Origin: Ilyonectria destructans
Lineage: Eukaryota; Ascomycota; Sordariomycetes; Hypocreales; Nectriaceae
NCBI GenBank assembly: GCA_020740775.1
Contig: JAHEWK010000042.1
Location: 181,570-245,569 of the forward strand
DNA: 64,000 nt
Direction of reading: 5' to 3'
In this document: positions 51,501 to 61,003 of the stretch, in pieces
How the letters are laid out: each line of letters starts with the position of its first letter
How positions within the stretch are numbered: position 1 is the first letter of the stretch
Translations under genes and position numbers: made by a program
Notes under the pieces: generated by a model
What the model was told of the DNA's origin: nothing
Database searches by the model: none
What the model saw: only the letters and a program-made list of their open reading frames with translations

Positions 51501-52506
51501 AACTTGGCCTTCTATCCTTCGGGCCGCCATCGAGCACACTAGAGGAGGCTTCGCAACGAGGGCGCAGTGGGTTTCAGGCATCGCGGCCGCCATGGTGTCT
51601 ACGAAGATTGAGTGGGTTCCTGGTTCTCATCGTCGAAGGTTGACACATCAGCAAGTGGTACAGCTTGTCGGAGCGGCAACGCCAGCAACTGTGCTTGCAG
51701 CACGGCCTAATAGTCTTAAGCGACGAGCATTAGAGGCAGAGGCTCGCATGGCAGCCGAGCCAGTCGACGGCAAGCGAGCGAGAATACGGCAGCGGATTGA
51801 CCTTGGCTACGAGATCCCGTTCAAACAGGTCCCCGATATCGTGCACAGGGGCTTCAACGAGCTGCAACGTCTGTTCGCCAAAGGAGATCAGCGTGTGCTA
51901 TCTCACTATTGCGTGGCGTACTGCTGTCTAGCAGACTGTCTCGGAGACCCGTTATGTGATCTCATGCTCATCCTGACCTTGACTATCACGGCATCGAGTG
52001 CAACCCCAGAGGTTCAACCCAATACAAAGGTCTTTAGCGTGACGACCAAGCGGAGAGATCCGGCTCTTTTGGCAGCAAACATGGTCACGAGAATGCTCTG
52101 GTTTCTGCGGCCGAAGGAATTTCCGTGGGAGAAAGATGACGGGCAAGTGCTACGAGTCTCTGAGATGACAAAGAAGATTGGTAAGCTATTTCACAATCAG
52201 ATCACACCCGAAAGATATTGCCTCTACGACGTGGTCCGCATACTGAAGCTGATCGTTCTGTGAATTGCAGAGCACAAGGGAGTCAATAATCGACTGCTTC
52301 GAGAATTAGGGTGGATCCAGGTCAAGGGCAGTCGAGATAGCCCGCGAAATTGTGAATCGCGTCTCGCGCCAGAAGAGGAGCTCTATAAGCTTCGTAGAGA
52401 CCTCCTGTTTCTTAGGAAGGAACCGAGAAACTTTATTGGGTGTATCTTCAAGAGTAACCAGCAAGAATGGGTGGATAGGTGCTCGGCTATCATTCGAGAC
52501 AGGTAG
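48547..52506 (+). CDS. Gene B: large acidic-centre protein of unknown family
   Basis: Exons join(48547-51222, 51330-52180, 52271-52506), about 1,250 aa. Intron 1 has GTATGT, a GCTGACC branch and GCAG; intron 2 has GTAAGC and TTGCAG. Both rejoin frame exactly. The start is uncertain: ATG 48547 opens frame 1 (MMSNRPRPREQEDRIESG), but convincing coding from about 48610 is in frame 2 (AYYPVFRLDF ... NFDLGNRTFRIATGATREAW), so a small intron or a frameshift is needed. Residues about 235-390 are very rich in Glu and Asp. The core has YNLDNISYVSYALAVDVHC and FYPLGFHPAYGNF; the last exon reads NRLLRELGWIQVKGSRDSP. No family is recognised. It reads in the same direction as gene A, only 45 bp downstream of it. 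Confidence 0.82.
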
Positions 52507-52668
52507 TTGAACCAGAAATAAAATTCTCAATGAACTAGATGGGATATACGTCGGTGATAATGTACCAGTCAAAACGTACAATACCCAACCCAGCGGCGCT
52601 TACATACATGCCTTGCGAAACCCTAGAAGAGACTAGCGAGCGGCCCTATGCCGCCGACTTTACACTTC

Positions 52669-53220
52669 TTATGAGTGAAAAAAACCCCCAATGCCCGAGT
52701 CCCGCCTCTTTCTCTGTGTCTGTCGAGGATCATTGCCATCATTCTGTCGGATAGTCTTTCTAACCCTGCGAGAAGCCTCCTCCTCGGCAGTCCTTTCTTG
52801 CTCCGCCCCCTTAGCTTGTGCTTTTGTGAGAACATACCCACGATGGATTGAAACCCATGATGATGAGTTTGCGCCGTCGCCGTCTTGGGCTTGCTCAGGA
52901 TTTGTGGCTAGAAATGCCGGCCACGCGACTTCTTTGAACTCTTCCTTCGTCAGCACTTCAGGACGGGGTTTAGGTTGCTGTTGAGTTTGGCGGCCGTTTT
53001 TCTGTTGCTGTGTCGTCGACTGAGTAGACGGCGATGGGTTGGGCTTTGTGGAGGTTTGGGGCCCTGACGACGGCAGCGGCTGCCACTCCTCGGCAAAATC
53101 GAAAGAGAAGCTGGGCCTGACTCTCTCCTCCAGCTGCTGGACCTGCGACCAACCGTGGCATATTTCGTCAGAGACTAACTTTAGGCGTGATTCGAACTCC
53201 CCTCGTCGCGAAGAGGGCAT
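52669..53220 (-). CDS. Small hypothetical protein, low-complexity middle
   Basis: The ATG at 53218-53220 opens a 183-aa frame, MPSSRRGEFESRLKLVSDEI. A predicted coiled N-terminus is followed by a Ser/Pro/Thr/Gln-rich middle. A C-terminal part, LTKEEFKEVAWPAFLATNPE ... RGYVLTKAQAKG, ends in a basic tail (RQTQRKRRDSG). It converges on gene B, whose stop is 160 bp away. Function is unknown. It may belong to the subtelomeric block or be an independent gene. Confidence 0.55.
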   Translation of the reverse strand: MPSSRRGEFESRLKLVSDEICHGWSQVQQLEERVRPSFSFDFAEEWQPLPSSGPQTSTKPNPSPSTQSTTQQQKNGRQTQQQPKPRPEVLTKEEFKEVAWPAFLATNPEQAQDGDGANSSSWVSIHRGYVLTKAQAKGAEQERTAEEEASRRVRKTIRQNDGNDPRQTQRKRRDSGIGGFFHS

Positions 53221-53499
53221 TAAAACGCCTAAGATCAATGTTGCGTGTAGGGCGAGGGTTGAGGGCGTGGTGAAAGTCTTAGTGAAAATTCAAGCGTCGG
53301 CCAAAGAGCACGATTAAAATTCTTGAAAATTCCACCACAACTAATAACGTCGTAAAAATCAGACCAAACGATGATCAAAAGTGTTATTAACCTATTGACC
53401 AGTAAAAAGAATATTTTTATCTTTATTTGTGCTTTTTTTACTACTTTTTCTTGCCTATTTCATAGTCGATCTAATTTGAGACCAAACCCGGCCAAATCT

Positions 53500-53525
53500 T
53501 GCTTACGAAATACCGTTTACACCCT
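53500..53525 (+). promoter_or_regulatory. Second copy of the TGCTTACGAAATA motif
   Basis: TGCTTACGAAATACCGTT then TACACCCT pairs with the site at 42921-42945. CGCGGACGGTATCC follows at about 53569 and CGCGGACGGTGACC at about 53619, as upstream of gene A. Confidence 0.5.
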
Positions 53526-53740
53526 TGTTGGTGGCTTTTAGCGGCGACCAATGTCATTGCGTTTAAACGCGGACGGTATCCACAACGAATTCCTCGAGCC
53601 AATACGATTGAGAATAACCGCGGACGGTGACCCCACTCTGTACGACCAACCCTGAAGACGAGACACGGGCGCTCGTGAAGCTCAGGGTTGGGAGCAAAGT
53701 CGTCCTTCAGTCATCAGCACCGGGTACAAGATGACGTGCG

Positions 53741-54280
53741 ATGGCTTCTATTCTTCATCTCCCCGCCGAGATAAGTACCCTGATATTTGCGGAGCTTCCA
53801 TCACTGGACCTCCTCCCTATTCGACGGACATGCAAGGAATTTTACGACAGAGCGCCCCCTCTGTTTGCTCGCATTTATTTCCAGACGCGCCAGGTCATGT
53901 TTGAACGACGAAGCCTAGACACCCTCGTCGACATATCGAAACATGCCACTTTTTCTCGCCATGTTGAGACGTTGGGAATCTGCGCCTATCATCTCTTACC
54001 TCTAAATGACCTGGCAGACATAGAGCCTCCATTTAGTCCGTACGAGGAAAATGTGAAGAGAACGGCGTCTAGTACTGAGGGTGCAGGTGCCAGATCACCG
54101 CAAGATGATCGCTTGAGTCGACTAGACGCAGACGCATATCTCGCGCTTTGGAAAGACCAGGAACAGATGGTCGAGACTCGATACGCCCTCAATTGCTTAA
54201 CACAAGCCATGTCGAACTTGACCCACTGCAAAAGGATCGCTTTCAACGACAGCAATCGACCTTGGGGATTAGATGGGTAA
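53741..54280 (+). CDS. F-box protein, probably truncated
   Basis: A 179-aa frame opens MASILHLPAEISTLIFAELP, with the F-box pattern (LPAEI ... LDLLPIRRTCKEFYDRAPPL) in the first 45 residues. Fungal F-box proteins recruit substrates to SCF ubiquitin ligases. The rest (YFQTRQVMFERRSLDTLVDI, ETRYALNCLTQAMSNL) matches the region that follows the F-box in many fungal members, which are usually 400 or more residues long. The frame ends at NRPWGLDG; a GTAAAC donor at 54280 could start an intron, but no convincing continuation was found. It is either a pseudogene or misses a 3' exon. Confidence 0.65.
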   Translation: MASILHLPAEISTLIFAELPSLDLLPIRRTCKEFYDRAPPLFARIYFQTRQVMFERRSLDTLVDISKHATFSRHVETLGICAYHLLPLNDLADIEPPFSPYEENVKRTASSTEGAGARSPQDDRLSRLDADAYLALWKDQEQMVETRYALNCLTQAMSNLTHCKRIAFNDSNRPWGLDG

Positions 54281-54747
54281 ACTATCGAGGAGACAGTGAG
54301 CATCCTCATCAACATACAAGCGACTGCCGGGTATGCCGGTTTTTCCCCCGTTATTTTTTGCCCGAGCTGTGTTGGACCAGAACTCGACCTTGACGAAAAA
54401 CATGCTGGATCCATCGAGGTTTGGCATTCGATTTCGGCAGTTGACGTTGTCTGGGCAGTTCCCACCCCTGCCAACTTGCGCCTCTTCATTTTAATCTTCC
54501 ATCCCCTTACGAGGAGAACCAATCACTTGACTCGGCAGTTGTCGTTGTGCTTATTCTACATCATCAACAGGAGTGAAAGAAAAGCAAAAAGAGCAGGCGA
54601 TACACTTTATCTCAAATGATGTAAACATACCCAATGAAGATAAACAAACAGGTAGAGCCGGTAGGCAAACCGGATCGTCAGCTCTATTCATTGCAATAAA
54701 CACCATTCTTTACTGTAAAAAATAATATTGTTTCCCTACGTGCCAAA

Positions 54748-56138
54748 ATGGGTCGCCGTGCGCTCACCGCAAAGGAAAAGGCAGATAAGCTTGAACGTGA
54801 ACGGGAGCGGGCGAAAAAACGTCGTTCAGAGGCTCGCCCAAACAACCAAGCGGACAACATCCAACCAAATCTTGACGACTCAAATAATACTCGCCTAATT
54901 ACCTGCTCGAGCGACCCACTCCCCGAAACAGTTGCAGAAGAAGACATTATCATTTCTAGCATGCCTCTCCTTTGTCTATACTTTCGCTTGGGCTCGCGGG
55001 CTAATAGTCAGCAGATAATGGGGACCAGCGCAACCATATTACCCTAGACCCGATCGACGAGCAACCGCTGTCAATCACCCGTCGACGAAGCCCACGAATC
55101 GCTAATCGACCGATCTCGACAGTTCCCGAACCGACAACTGTAGCGAACGAAACGGATCTGCGACCGGAAGCGTCCGCGGGACCACAAGCATCAACACGAC
55201 CGATCGACAAGCCCACATGTCCTAATCCCAACCATGATGTCGCGGCAGCATATTCTGCAGCCACATACCGGTCGAATGCGGCCGGACAAGACGAAAGAGA
55301 AGAAATCTCTGTAGTCGAAATTCCGGATTCGGATCCATCCTCATCAGATGAGCAACCGAGCGTTAGACCTGGCCGTCCCCGAATAGACCCCGCTATATCA
55401 CCGCGTAAGCGAACGCGTCTCCGCGTCCAACGACACCGCGACCAACAGCACCTTGTAAGGGCACAACAAATTGTTCAGAATGTTGCGGTCACTCAAGAGC
55501 TGCCACCTACCGTCGAATTCTCTGCCCTGACCTTACGTGATGATTCAACCCCGTCATCTCCTCCCGCCCAAATCCAGTATTGGTCTGATAAAAACCAATC
55601 TGGTCCCGAGCCCGAGCTTGAGACAGCTCCCCTCCCCTCATCTCCAACTGCTTCGCCCATTCATATCGAGGATGACGATGGTGATGATTCCGAGAGCTCC
55701 ACGTCCGACATCAATGCCGTGTCACAACCGACGACCTCAGCACCACTTCCTCGGCAAGACGGTCGGTCATCCCAGCCGAGAAATTCTCTTTCGTCAACAT
55801 CGGACTCACCAGACTGGTTCGTCCCATCAGTCTCGCCTTCACTTGGGCCCGACGATCCAATACTCGACGGCTTTCTCCAAGCGATCCACGACCAGGATAC
55901 TGCCGGCGGCCCCGATTTTCTACGCGCGCAGAGCGACGTGTATGATCGCGTACTTCGGACTTTCTTTAGCTATCAATGCGACTGTAAGTCATCATCCTAC
56001 CCGACTCTTTCGAGTGCAGAGTTACTTACATCATCATGCTCAAAACTAGGCCCAAATTCTCACGAACTTGCCGAACCCGAACACACCCACACTCTCCAGG
56101 AACGAGTTGAACGTCTCGGCCACTCCCTTCCTCCCTAG
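54748..56138 (+). pseudogene. A': truncated paralog of gene A
   Basis: A first exon (MGRRALTAKEKADKLERERE, basic) is followed by a second in frame 0 from about 55013 to 55983. That exon holds the AT-hook-like GRPRIDPA, TRLRVQRHRDQQ and the conserved block ILDGFLQAIHDQDTAGGPDF, VYDRVLRTFF. A GTAAGT donor at 55984 lies at the same codon as in gene A. After the 66-bp intron the last exon reads THTLQERVERLGHSLPP, then TAG at 56136-56138, exactly where gene A goes on as PPLTTVFDERF. All 1,150 downstream residues are absent. The exon 1 to exon 2 junction is unclear. It keeps the basic N-terminal module and could encode a short protein. Confidence 0.8.
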
Positions 56139-56248
56139 GCTTTATTGGAAGGATGTTAGACGTAAAAACTTGGTGTAGACAGGGGTTATGTGGTCCGAGC
56201 TTTTACGCCTGATTCCAATACGCCAGGCGCACATGCTGATTGGTTATG

Positions 56249-56283
56249 GTTTAGGGTTAGCCCCACTATGGGTTAAGGGTTAG
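56249..56283. repeat. Short interstitial telomere-like sequences
   Basis: TTTAGGGTTAG at about 56250-56260 and GGTTAAGGGTTAG at 56271-56283 lie between the end of A' and the helicase start. They are in the same orientation as the telomere. They are brief, so chance is possible, but two within 35 bp next to a truncation point is suggestive of an old chromosome end. Confidence 0.55.
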
Positions 56284-56467
56284 CAGCTAAACCATAGCAA
56301 ATCTGTGTAGGAAGTTCAACGAGTTCCTAATCGTTGAACTCTATCCGCGTCGCGTCCATAGCGCGTAGTGCACGCGATATTAAAAAAAGAAAGGTGAGGT
56401 ACTCATAAATCTGCTGTATTGCTGGAAATACCGCAATACCATACCAGCAACATGCAAAAACATAAAA

Positions 56468-59400
56468 ATGGACGAATATGCGACGCTCATCGACGAGCAC
56501 CAGCTTCTGCTGTGTAAGATATGCCGGCATGCTGTGAACCCAGGTGCTAGCGTCAAGACTCACTTTAGTCGTATGCATCAGGTAAAGGGACAACTGCTTA
56601 GGGATATAACGGACTACGTCGATGTAGACTCACTGAACAATCCAGCTACAATTGAACTACCAGCCGACTGGAGCGAACCGATTCCCATTCTTGACGTACA
56701 TAGCGGGTTCAGCTGCAATGCATGCCGCTATGTAACACAATCACAGAAGAACGTAACCCATCACTGGACAGAGTCACAACATAGCTCCGACGGACCAAAA
56801 TACAGCGCCGTACAACTACAAACATGGACGCCAATACGGCGCGCGAGATACTGGATCGTTAGAGCTTACGGCCATAGCGACAGTATAATGGCACTGGAGT
56901 CTGCAGCGACAAATAGCATTATGGATAGGATGATCGCCGACAGTAAGGCCGAGCTACTGGAGGAGGACACCAAGAGAAACGAGCACGGTGACAGGCAGGA
57001 AGGCATTGACTACGACTCGACTTGGGTGAAGGAAATGAAGTGGGTGAGGCACTTTGGGGACCGGAGTCTGACCGAGATCCATGATGCGGCTCAGGGGATA
57101 CGAGCAAAGGCCAGCAAGGTTAAGGCAAGAGTCCCCGAGGATGAAAAGGCTACGAGAGAGCTGCAGCTACTCACGCGACTAAACGAGAGCTTCGACCGAG
57201 AGGTAGACCGCTGCAGCTGGCGACTAGAAGGCGTACCGAAGGAGACGTTGCAGTGTCTTCACGGCATCCAGCCAGGGAAACCAAACAGCTTGCCATTCGG
57301 ATGTACAGCAAAAGACAAGTCGCGGGCCAGCTATCAGTCTGTCGGACATCGCTACTTAGAGTTCTGCTGGCGGGCACACGAAATGGGTCGCGAGGAAGCG
57401 GCAACACGACTGGCGATGCACTTCACGGACGAGCAATGGAGCTTAATGGCAGATGTAGCCCGCGAGCTAGAGGACGAGCAGCTAGGCGATATTGTCGGAC
57501 AAACCGAACTGCACGATGATAGCGGCTTCTTTAGCGGAGACGATGATACCAGCAGCGAAAGCTTGAGCGACGACGAGGACGGCAGAGAGCGAAGGCCAGG
57601 ACGCCGCGAATTAGCAGCTATGGAGACGAAAGCGCTCGACCAAGCCGTGTTTCGATTCATGATAGCTTCCATCAAGGTGCGTGTAGGCGGCGATATGTAT
57701 AGCAACGCAATGCTGTGCTTCTGCGCGGCAACGGGCATCCGAAGGCACCCGCTAGGCTACACGGAGGCGTATCTCTTTACAGGTGTACTGGCAGCGCTAT
57801 CATGGCTTGCCCGACTCTTTTTTCTGGAGGCCGGATTCGAGGACGTGTCGCCGGAGGAGGAGCATGTGGGAGTAGAGGCGCTTGATCGGTTCCAGCAGGA
57901 GCACGAGACGTGGATGTGCATAGGCACTTATACAGTGATGAGCAAGATCATCAACTGGATGGCGTATGGCAAGGGACATCGCAATAAGACGGGGGGGCCG
58001 CCGACAGTGCGCTGGTCTGACGACGACGAGGCGCTGGTGCATAACGGGGATCACATGCTAGTGCGTGACTTCCAGCGGGCGGCTTGCAAGATCATGGTGC
58101 AGGCGGACGACTTATTGAACAAGATGCTAGGCGGTACATGGGATCGTATTGGGCCCGGAATCGACATGACGCGGATCGCCGATAGCACGTCGCGGCTTGG
58201 CGCCGGCCAGTCGTTCGCGACAAACGACAAGAACGCGTGGCTAGACGCCGGGCCGGGCAAGGTTATGCGTTCTATGGAGGCATCTATATTTGACAAGAAG
58301 AAGAACCAGTGGAAGCAGGCCGGCGTACGGAAGTGGATGCAGCGGCTGCGTGTGTTTCGAGAACAATTGATGCTGCTCACGCACATCTGGGAAGGGCAGC
58401 CAGGGCGCGGGCCGGAAACGGCAACATTACGGCACTGTGATACGTGGCAGTTGCTGCGTAATGTCTTTTTATACGATGGACAAGTCATGCTCGTAACGGA
58501 CCGCGACAAGATGAAGGCGATCCGCGGAACCGGCCGCAAGACAGCCCGGTTTCTGCCCGACCGTATCGGACGGATGATGGTCGCATACATCGTGTGGCTT
58601 CTGCCGGCAGAAAGGACGCTGCGACGCAAATGCAAGCTACCGGAACCGCAGGAGAAGTGCTTGGAATTCTTATGGAGAAACGGCAACTCGAATTGCTGGG
58701 ACACGGAAAGACTCAGCTCGATCATGACGCGTCTGCTGCAGGCGGAGATCAAGATAAGGCTCGGCGTTGGGCGGTACCGCGTGATGGCGATTGAACTTGG
58801 GCGGAAGATCCGAGGGCTGGTTATAAAGCAAGTCGAGGGCATGGCCGGCGATGACGACGATGAGGACGGCATGGAGATGGACCAGATGACAGGCGAGGCG
58901 CTCGATGTGAGAGGCAGCTGGAACATCGTGTGGGATTTACAGAGCACGCACAGCACGAAGATGGCGCGGCTACATTACGCCATACACGTCGGTATGCCAG
59001 GTCGGTTATCGCCCGAGATGATCGCAAATTATCGGGGAATCAGCCAGTTGTGGCACCAGTTCTTGATGGAAGGAGACGAGGCCCGGGCAGGGTGGAAGCG
59101 CAAGGCACCAAGCGACGGAACGGCTGCAGCAAGGAAGAAGAGCAAGACAGCGCCGGATGAGGAAGAAATTGAGCGACAGATGGCCGACGGGCTACGGATG
59201 TTAATGGGCCCAACATCAACATGGCGGTCGGTCAAGCAGAGGGAGAGCATGCAAGCGATTCTGTCACTGCACGGAGAGCAGTCAGCCATATGTGTACTGC
59301 CAACTGGTGCCGGTAAGAGCTTGCTGTTCATGGTTCCGGCTATTATGCATGACGGCGGCGGCACAAGCATAGTAGTCGTACCATTCGCCGCGCTGATGGC

Positions 59401-61003
59401 AGACTTGGTCGACCGGGCGCAGCGGATGGGCGTGGATGTGATCGAGTTCCGGCCATCAACAAACTCCAAGAGGGAGAGCTTGCCGAGGGCGGCGCGGATG
59501 GTGGTCGTAAGTGCCGACACCGTGTCTAACCCGGGCTTTCTGGCATACGTCGATGGGCTTCGGGCTGATGGGCTGCTGCGGCGAATTTTCATCGACGAAG
59601 CACATACGGCCATTACGGATGTGTCGTACCGGGTGAAGCTTACCGAGTTAAAGGGATTGACCCGGTTTGAGAGCCCGATTGTATTGCTCACTGCGACAAT
59701 GCCGGTCACATTTGAACGCTGGTTCCGCGAAGAGCTACTAGCTGGTTCTGCCAAGATCATTCGGGACCGGACAACAAAGGTGAACTGCCGATACGAAGTG
59801 GAGCAGATCAAGGCGGGACCCGGAGCCGTGGATACGCGGGTGGTCGAACTGGTGCGAAAAATCGGATCGACCATGATGAGCGGACAGAAGGGCATTGTAT
59901 ATTGCCGGTCAAAGGCGCAATGCGTAGCGCTAGCCGCAGAGATTGGATGTGACGCGCACCATGGCGACATGGACAAGGCAGCCCAGGACGAGGCACGCGC
60001 TTCATGGGCCGCCGGAGGCGGGCATCGGTGGATCGTGGCGACAACGGGGCTGGGCACAGGCATCGACATTGGCGGTATTGTGGCGGTCATACACGCAGAG
60101 TTGCCGTATGGACTGGTTGACTTCGTGCAGCAGACAGGACGAGGGGCGCGGCGGGACGGCGAGGTAGTGCGTTCGGTGATTGTGCAGGACGGGTCAACAC
60201 CGTATGAGAAGGTTGGTACGAACCGAGTGGACCGTATCAACCGATATCAGATGGAGATGTTTGTTAAAAGCCCCGGGTGTCGCCGAGAAGTATTGTCTTC
60301 ATTTATGGATGGGGTGGTTGGCGAAGCATGTGCTGATATAGCAAACGCCATTCCGTGTGACCGGTGCCAGCCGACGGTTGAGGGTGGAGAAGATGGGGAG
60401 GAAGAGGAGGAGCAGGAGCAGAGCGCAGGTCAGACGGAAGAATCGAGTACAAGAACAGAGGGGAAGGCAAGCGAAAGAGTATGGAGGGCTTTCAATCAGT
60501 CCGAGGGAGAGAAAGTGAGTACTCTGATGCGTTGGTTGGATGAGGTGCAAGACATGTGTGCAATATGCCACATATGGAACTGCAAAAGAACACCGGTTGG
60601 CCAGCCGGTATCATTCACCCAGAAGCATAAGAAACCAGGAGAGCAGTGCGACCCGATGCAGGGAGAGTCGTATAATAGCATACGCCAGAAGATTCGGTTT
60701 GCCGGGAACTCGTGTTGTTTCCGTTGCAAGCTGCCGTCTGACTGGTGCGAGGAAGTCCGCAAAAGCGCTGGAGAGGGCGAAGGCTGTATGTATATGGACA
60801 AAGTGCTTCCGGTTGTATTGCTGCCGATGGGTAATGAGTCGATGAAGCATTGGGTGATGATGAAGTTCGAGATCGATGTAGATGACAGAGCGGAGTGGTA
60901 TAAGTGGTTGGCAGGGCGAGTTCAGTTCCATGGGACGAACGGGACGAACATGCATGTATTATGGGAAGCAATTGTATATAAGGTATACAAAAAGCATGTA
61001 TAA
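56468..61003 (+). CDS. Telomere-linked RecQ-type helicase with OrsD-like zinc-finger N-terminus
   Basis: A single 1,511-aa frame starts at ATG 56468 (MDEYATLIDEHQLLLCKICR). Residues about 17-38 (CKICRHAVNPGASVKTHF) and 78-100 (CNACRYVTQSQKNVTHHW) are paired zinc fingers of the OrsD-like type often seen in fungal telomere-linked helicases. A long middle region of unknown fold follows. The helicase core has Walker A LPTGAGKSLLF near 944, FIDEAHTAITD (DEAH) near 1040, LLTATMPVTFERWF, GLGTGIDIGGIVAVIHAELP, and motif VI QQTGRGARRDG near 1220. The C-terminus has Cys clusters (CAICHIWNC, CCFRCKLPSDWC). Members of this class act or accumulate at chromosome ends. It reads outward and has no visible damage. 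Confidence 0.93.
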   Translation: MDEYATLIDEHQLLLCKICRHAVNPGASVKTHFSRMHQVKGQLLRDITDYVDVDSLNNPATIELPADWSEPIPILDVHSGFSCNACRYVTQSQKNVTHHWTESQHSSDGPKYSAVQLQTWTPIRRARYWIVRAYGHSDSIMALESAATNSIMDRMIADSKAELLEEDTKRNEHGDRQEGIDYDSTWVKEMKWVRHFGDRSLTEIHDAAQGIRAKASKVKARVPEDEKATRELQLLTRLNESFDREVDRCSWRLEGVPKETLQCLHGIQPGKPNSLPFGCTAKDKSRASYQSVGHRYLEFCWRAHEMGREEAATRLAMHFTDEQWSLMADVARELEDEQLGDIVGQTELHDDSGFFSGDDDTSSESLSDDEDGRERRPGRRELAAMETKALDQAVFRFMIASIKVRVGGDMYSNAMLCFCAATGIRRHPLGYTEAYLFTGVLAALSWLARLFFLEAGFEDVSPEEEHVGVEALDRFQQEHETWMCIGTYTVMSKIINWMAYGKGHRNKTGGPPTVRWSDDDEALVHNGDHMLVRDFQRAACKIMVQADDLLNKMLGGTWDRIGPGIDMTRIADSTSRLGAGQSFATNDKNAWLDAGPGKVMRSMEASIFDKKKNQWKQAGVRKWMQRLRVFREQLMLLTHIWEGQPGRGPETATLRHCDTWQLLRNVFLYDGQVMLVTDRDKMKAIRGTGRKTARFLPDRIGRMMVAYIVWLLPAERTLRRKCKLPEPQEKCLEFLWRNGNSNCWDTERLSSIMTRLLQAEIKIRLGVGRYRVMAIELGRKIRGLVIKQVEGMAGDDDDEDGMEMDQMTGEALDVRGSWNIVWDLQSTHSTKMARLHYAIHVGMPGRLSPEMIANYRGISQLWHQFLMEGDEARAGWKRKAPSDGTAAARKKSKTAPDEEEIERQMADGLRMLMGPTSTWRSVKQRESMQAILSLHGEQSAICVLPTGAGKSLLFMVPAIMHDGGGTSIVVVPFAALMADLVDRAQRMGVDVIEFRPSTNSKRESLPRAARMVVVSADTVSNPGFLAYVDGLRADGLLRRIFIDEAHTAITDVSYRVKLTELKGLTRFESPIVLLTATMPVTFERWFREELLAGSAKIIRDRTTKVNCRYEVEQIKAGPGAVDTRVVELVRKIGSTMMSGQKGIVYCRSKAQCVALAAEIGCDAHHGDMDKAAQDEARASWAAGGGHRWIVATTGLGTGIDIGGIVAVIHAELPYGLVDFVQQTGRGARRDGEVVRSVIVQDGSTPYEKVGTNRVDRINRYQMEMFVKSPGCRREVLSSFMDGVVGEACADIANAIPCDRCQPTVEGGEDGEEEEEQEQSAGQTEESSTRTEGKASERVWRAFNQSEGEKVSTLMRWLDEVQDMCAICHIWNCKRTPVGQPVSFTQKHKKPGEQCDPMQGESYNSIRQKIRFAGNSCCFRCKLPSDWCEEVRKSAGEGEGCMYMDKVLPVVLLPMGNESMKHWVMMKFEIDVDDRAEWYKWLAGRVQFHGTNGTNMHVLWEAIVYKVYKKHV

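Noticed and set aside
58051..60240. Two long minus-strand ORFs (301 and 403 aa)
   Set aside because: Antisense to the helicase; rich in Ser/Arg/Pro as expected for the reverse of a GC-biased gene, and without motifs.
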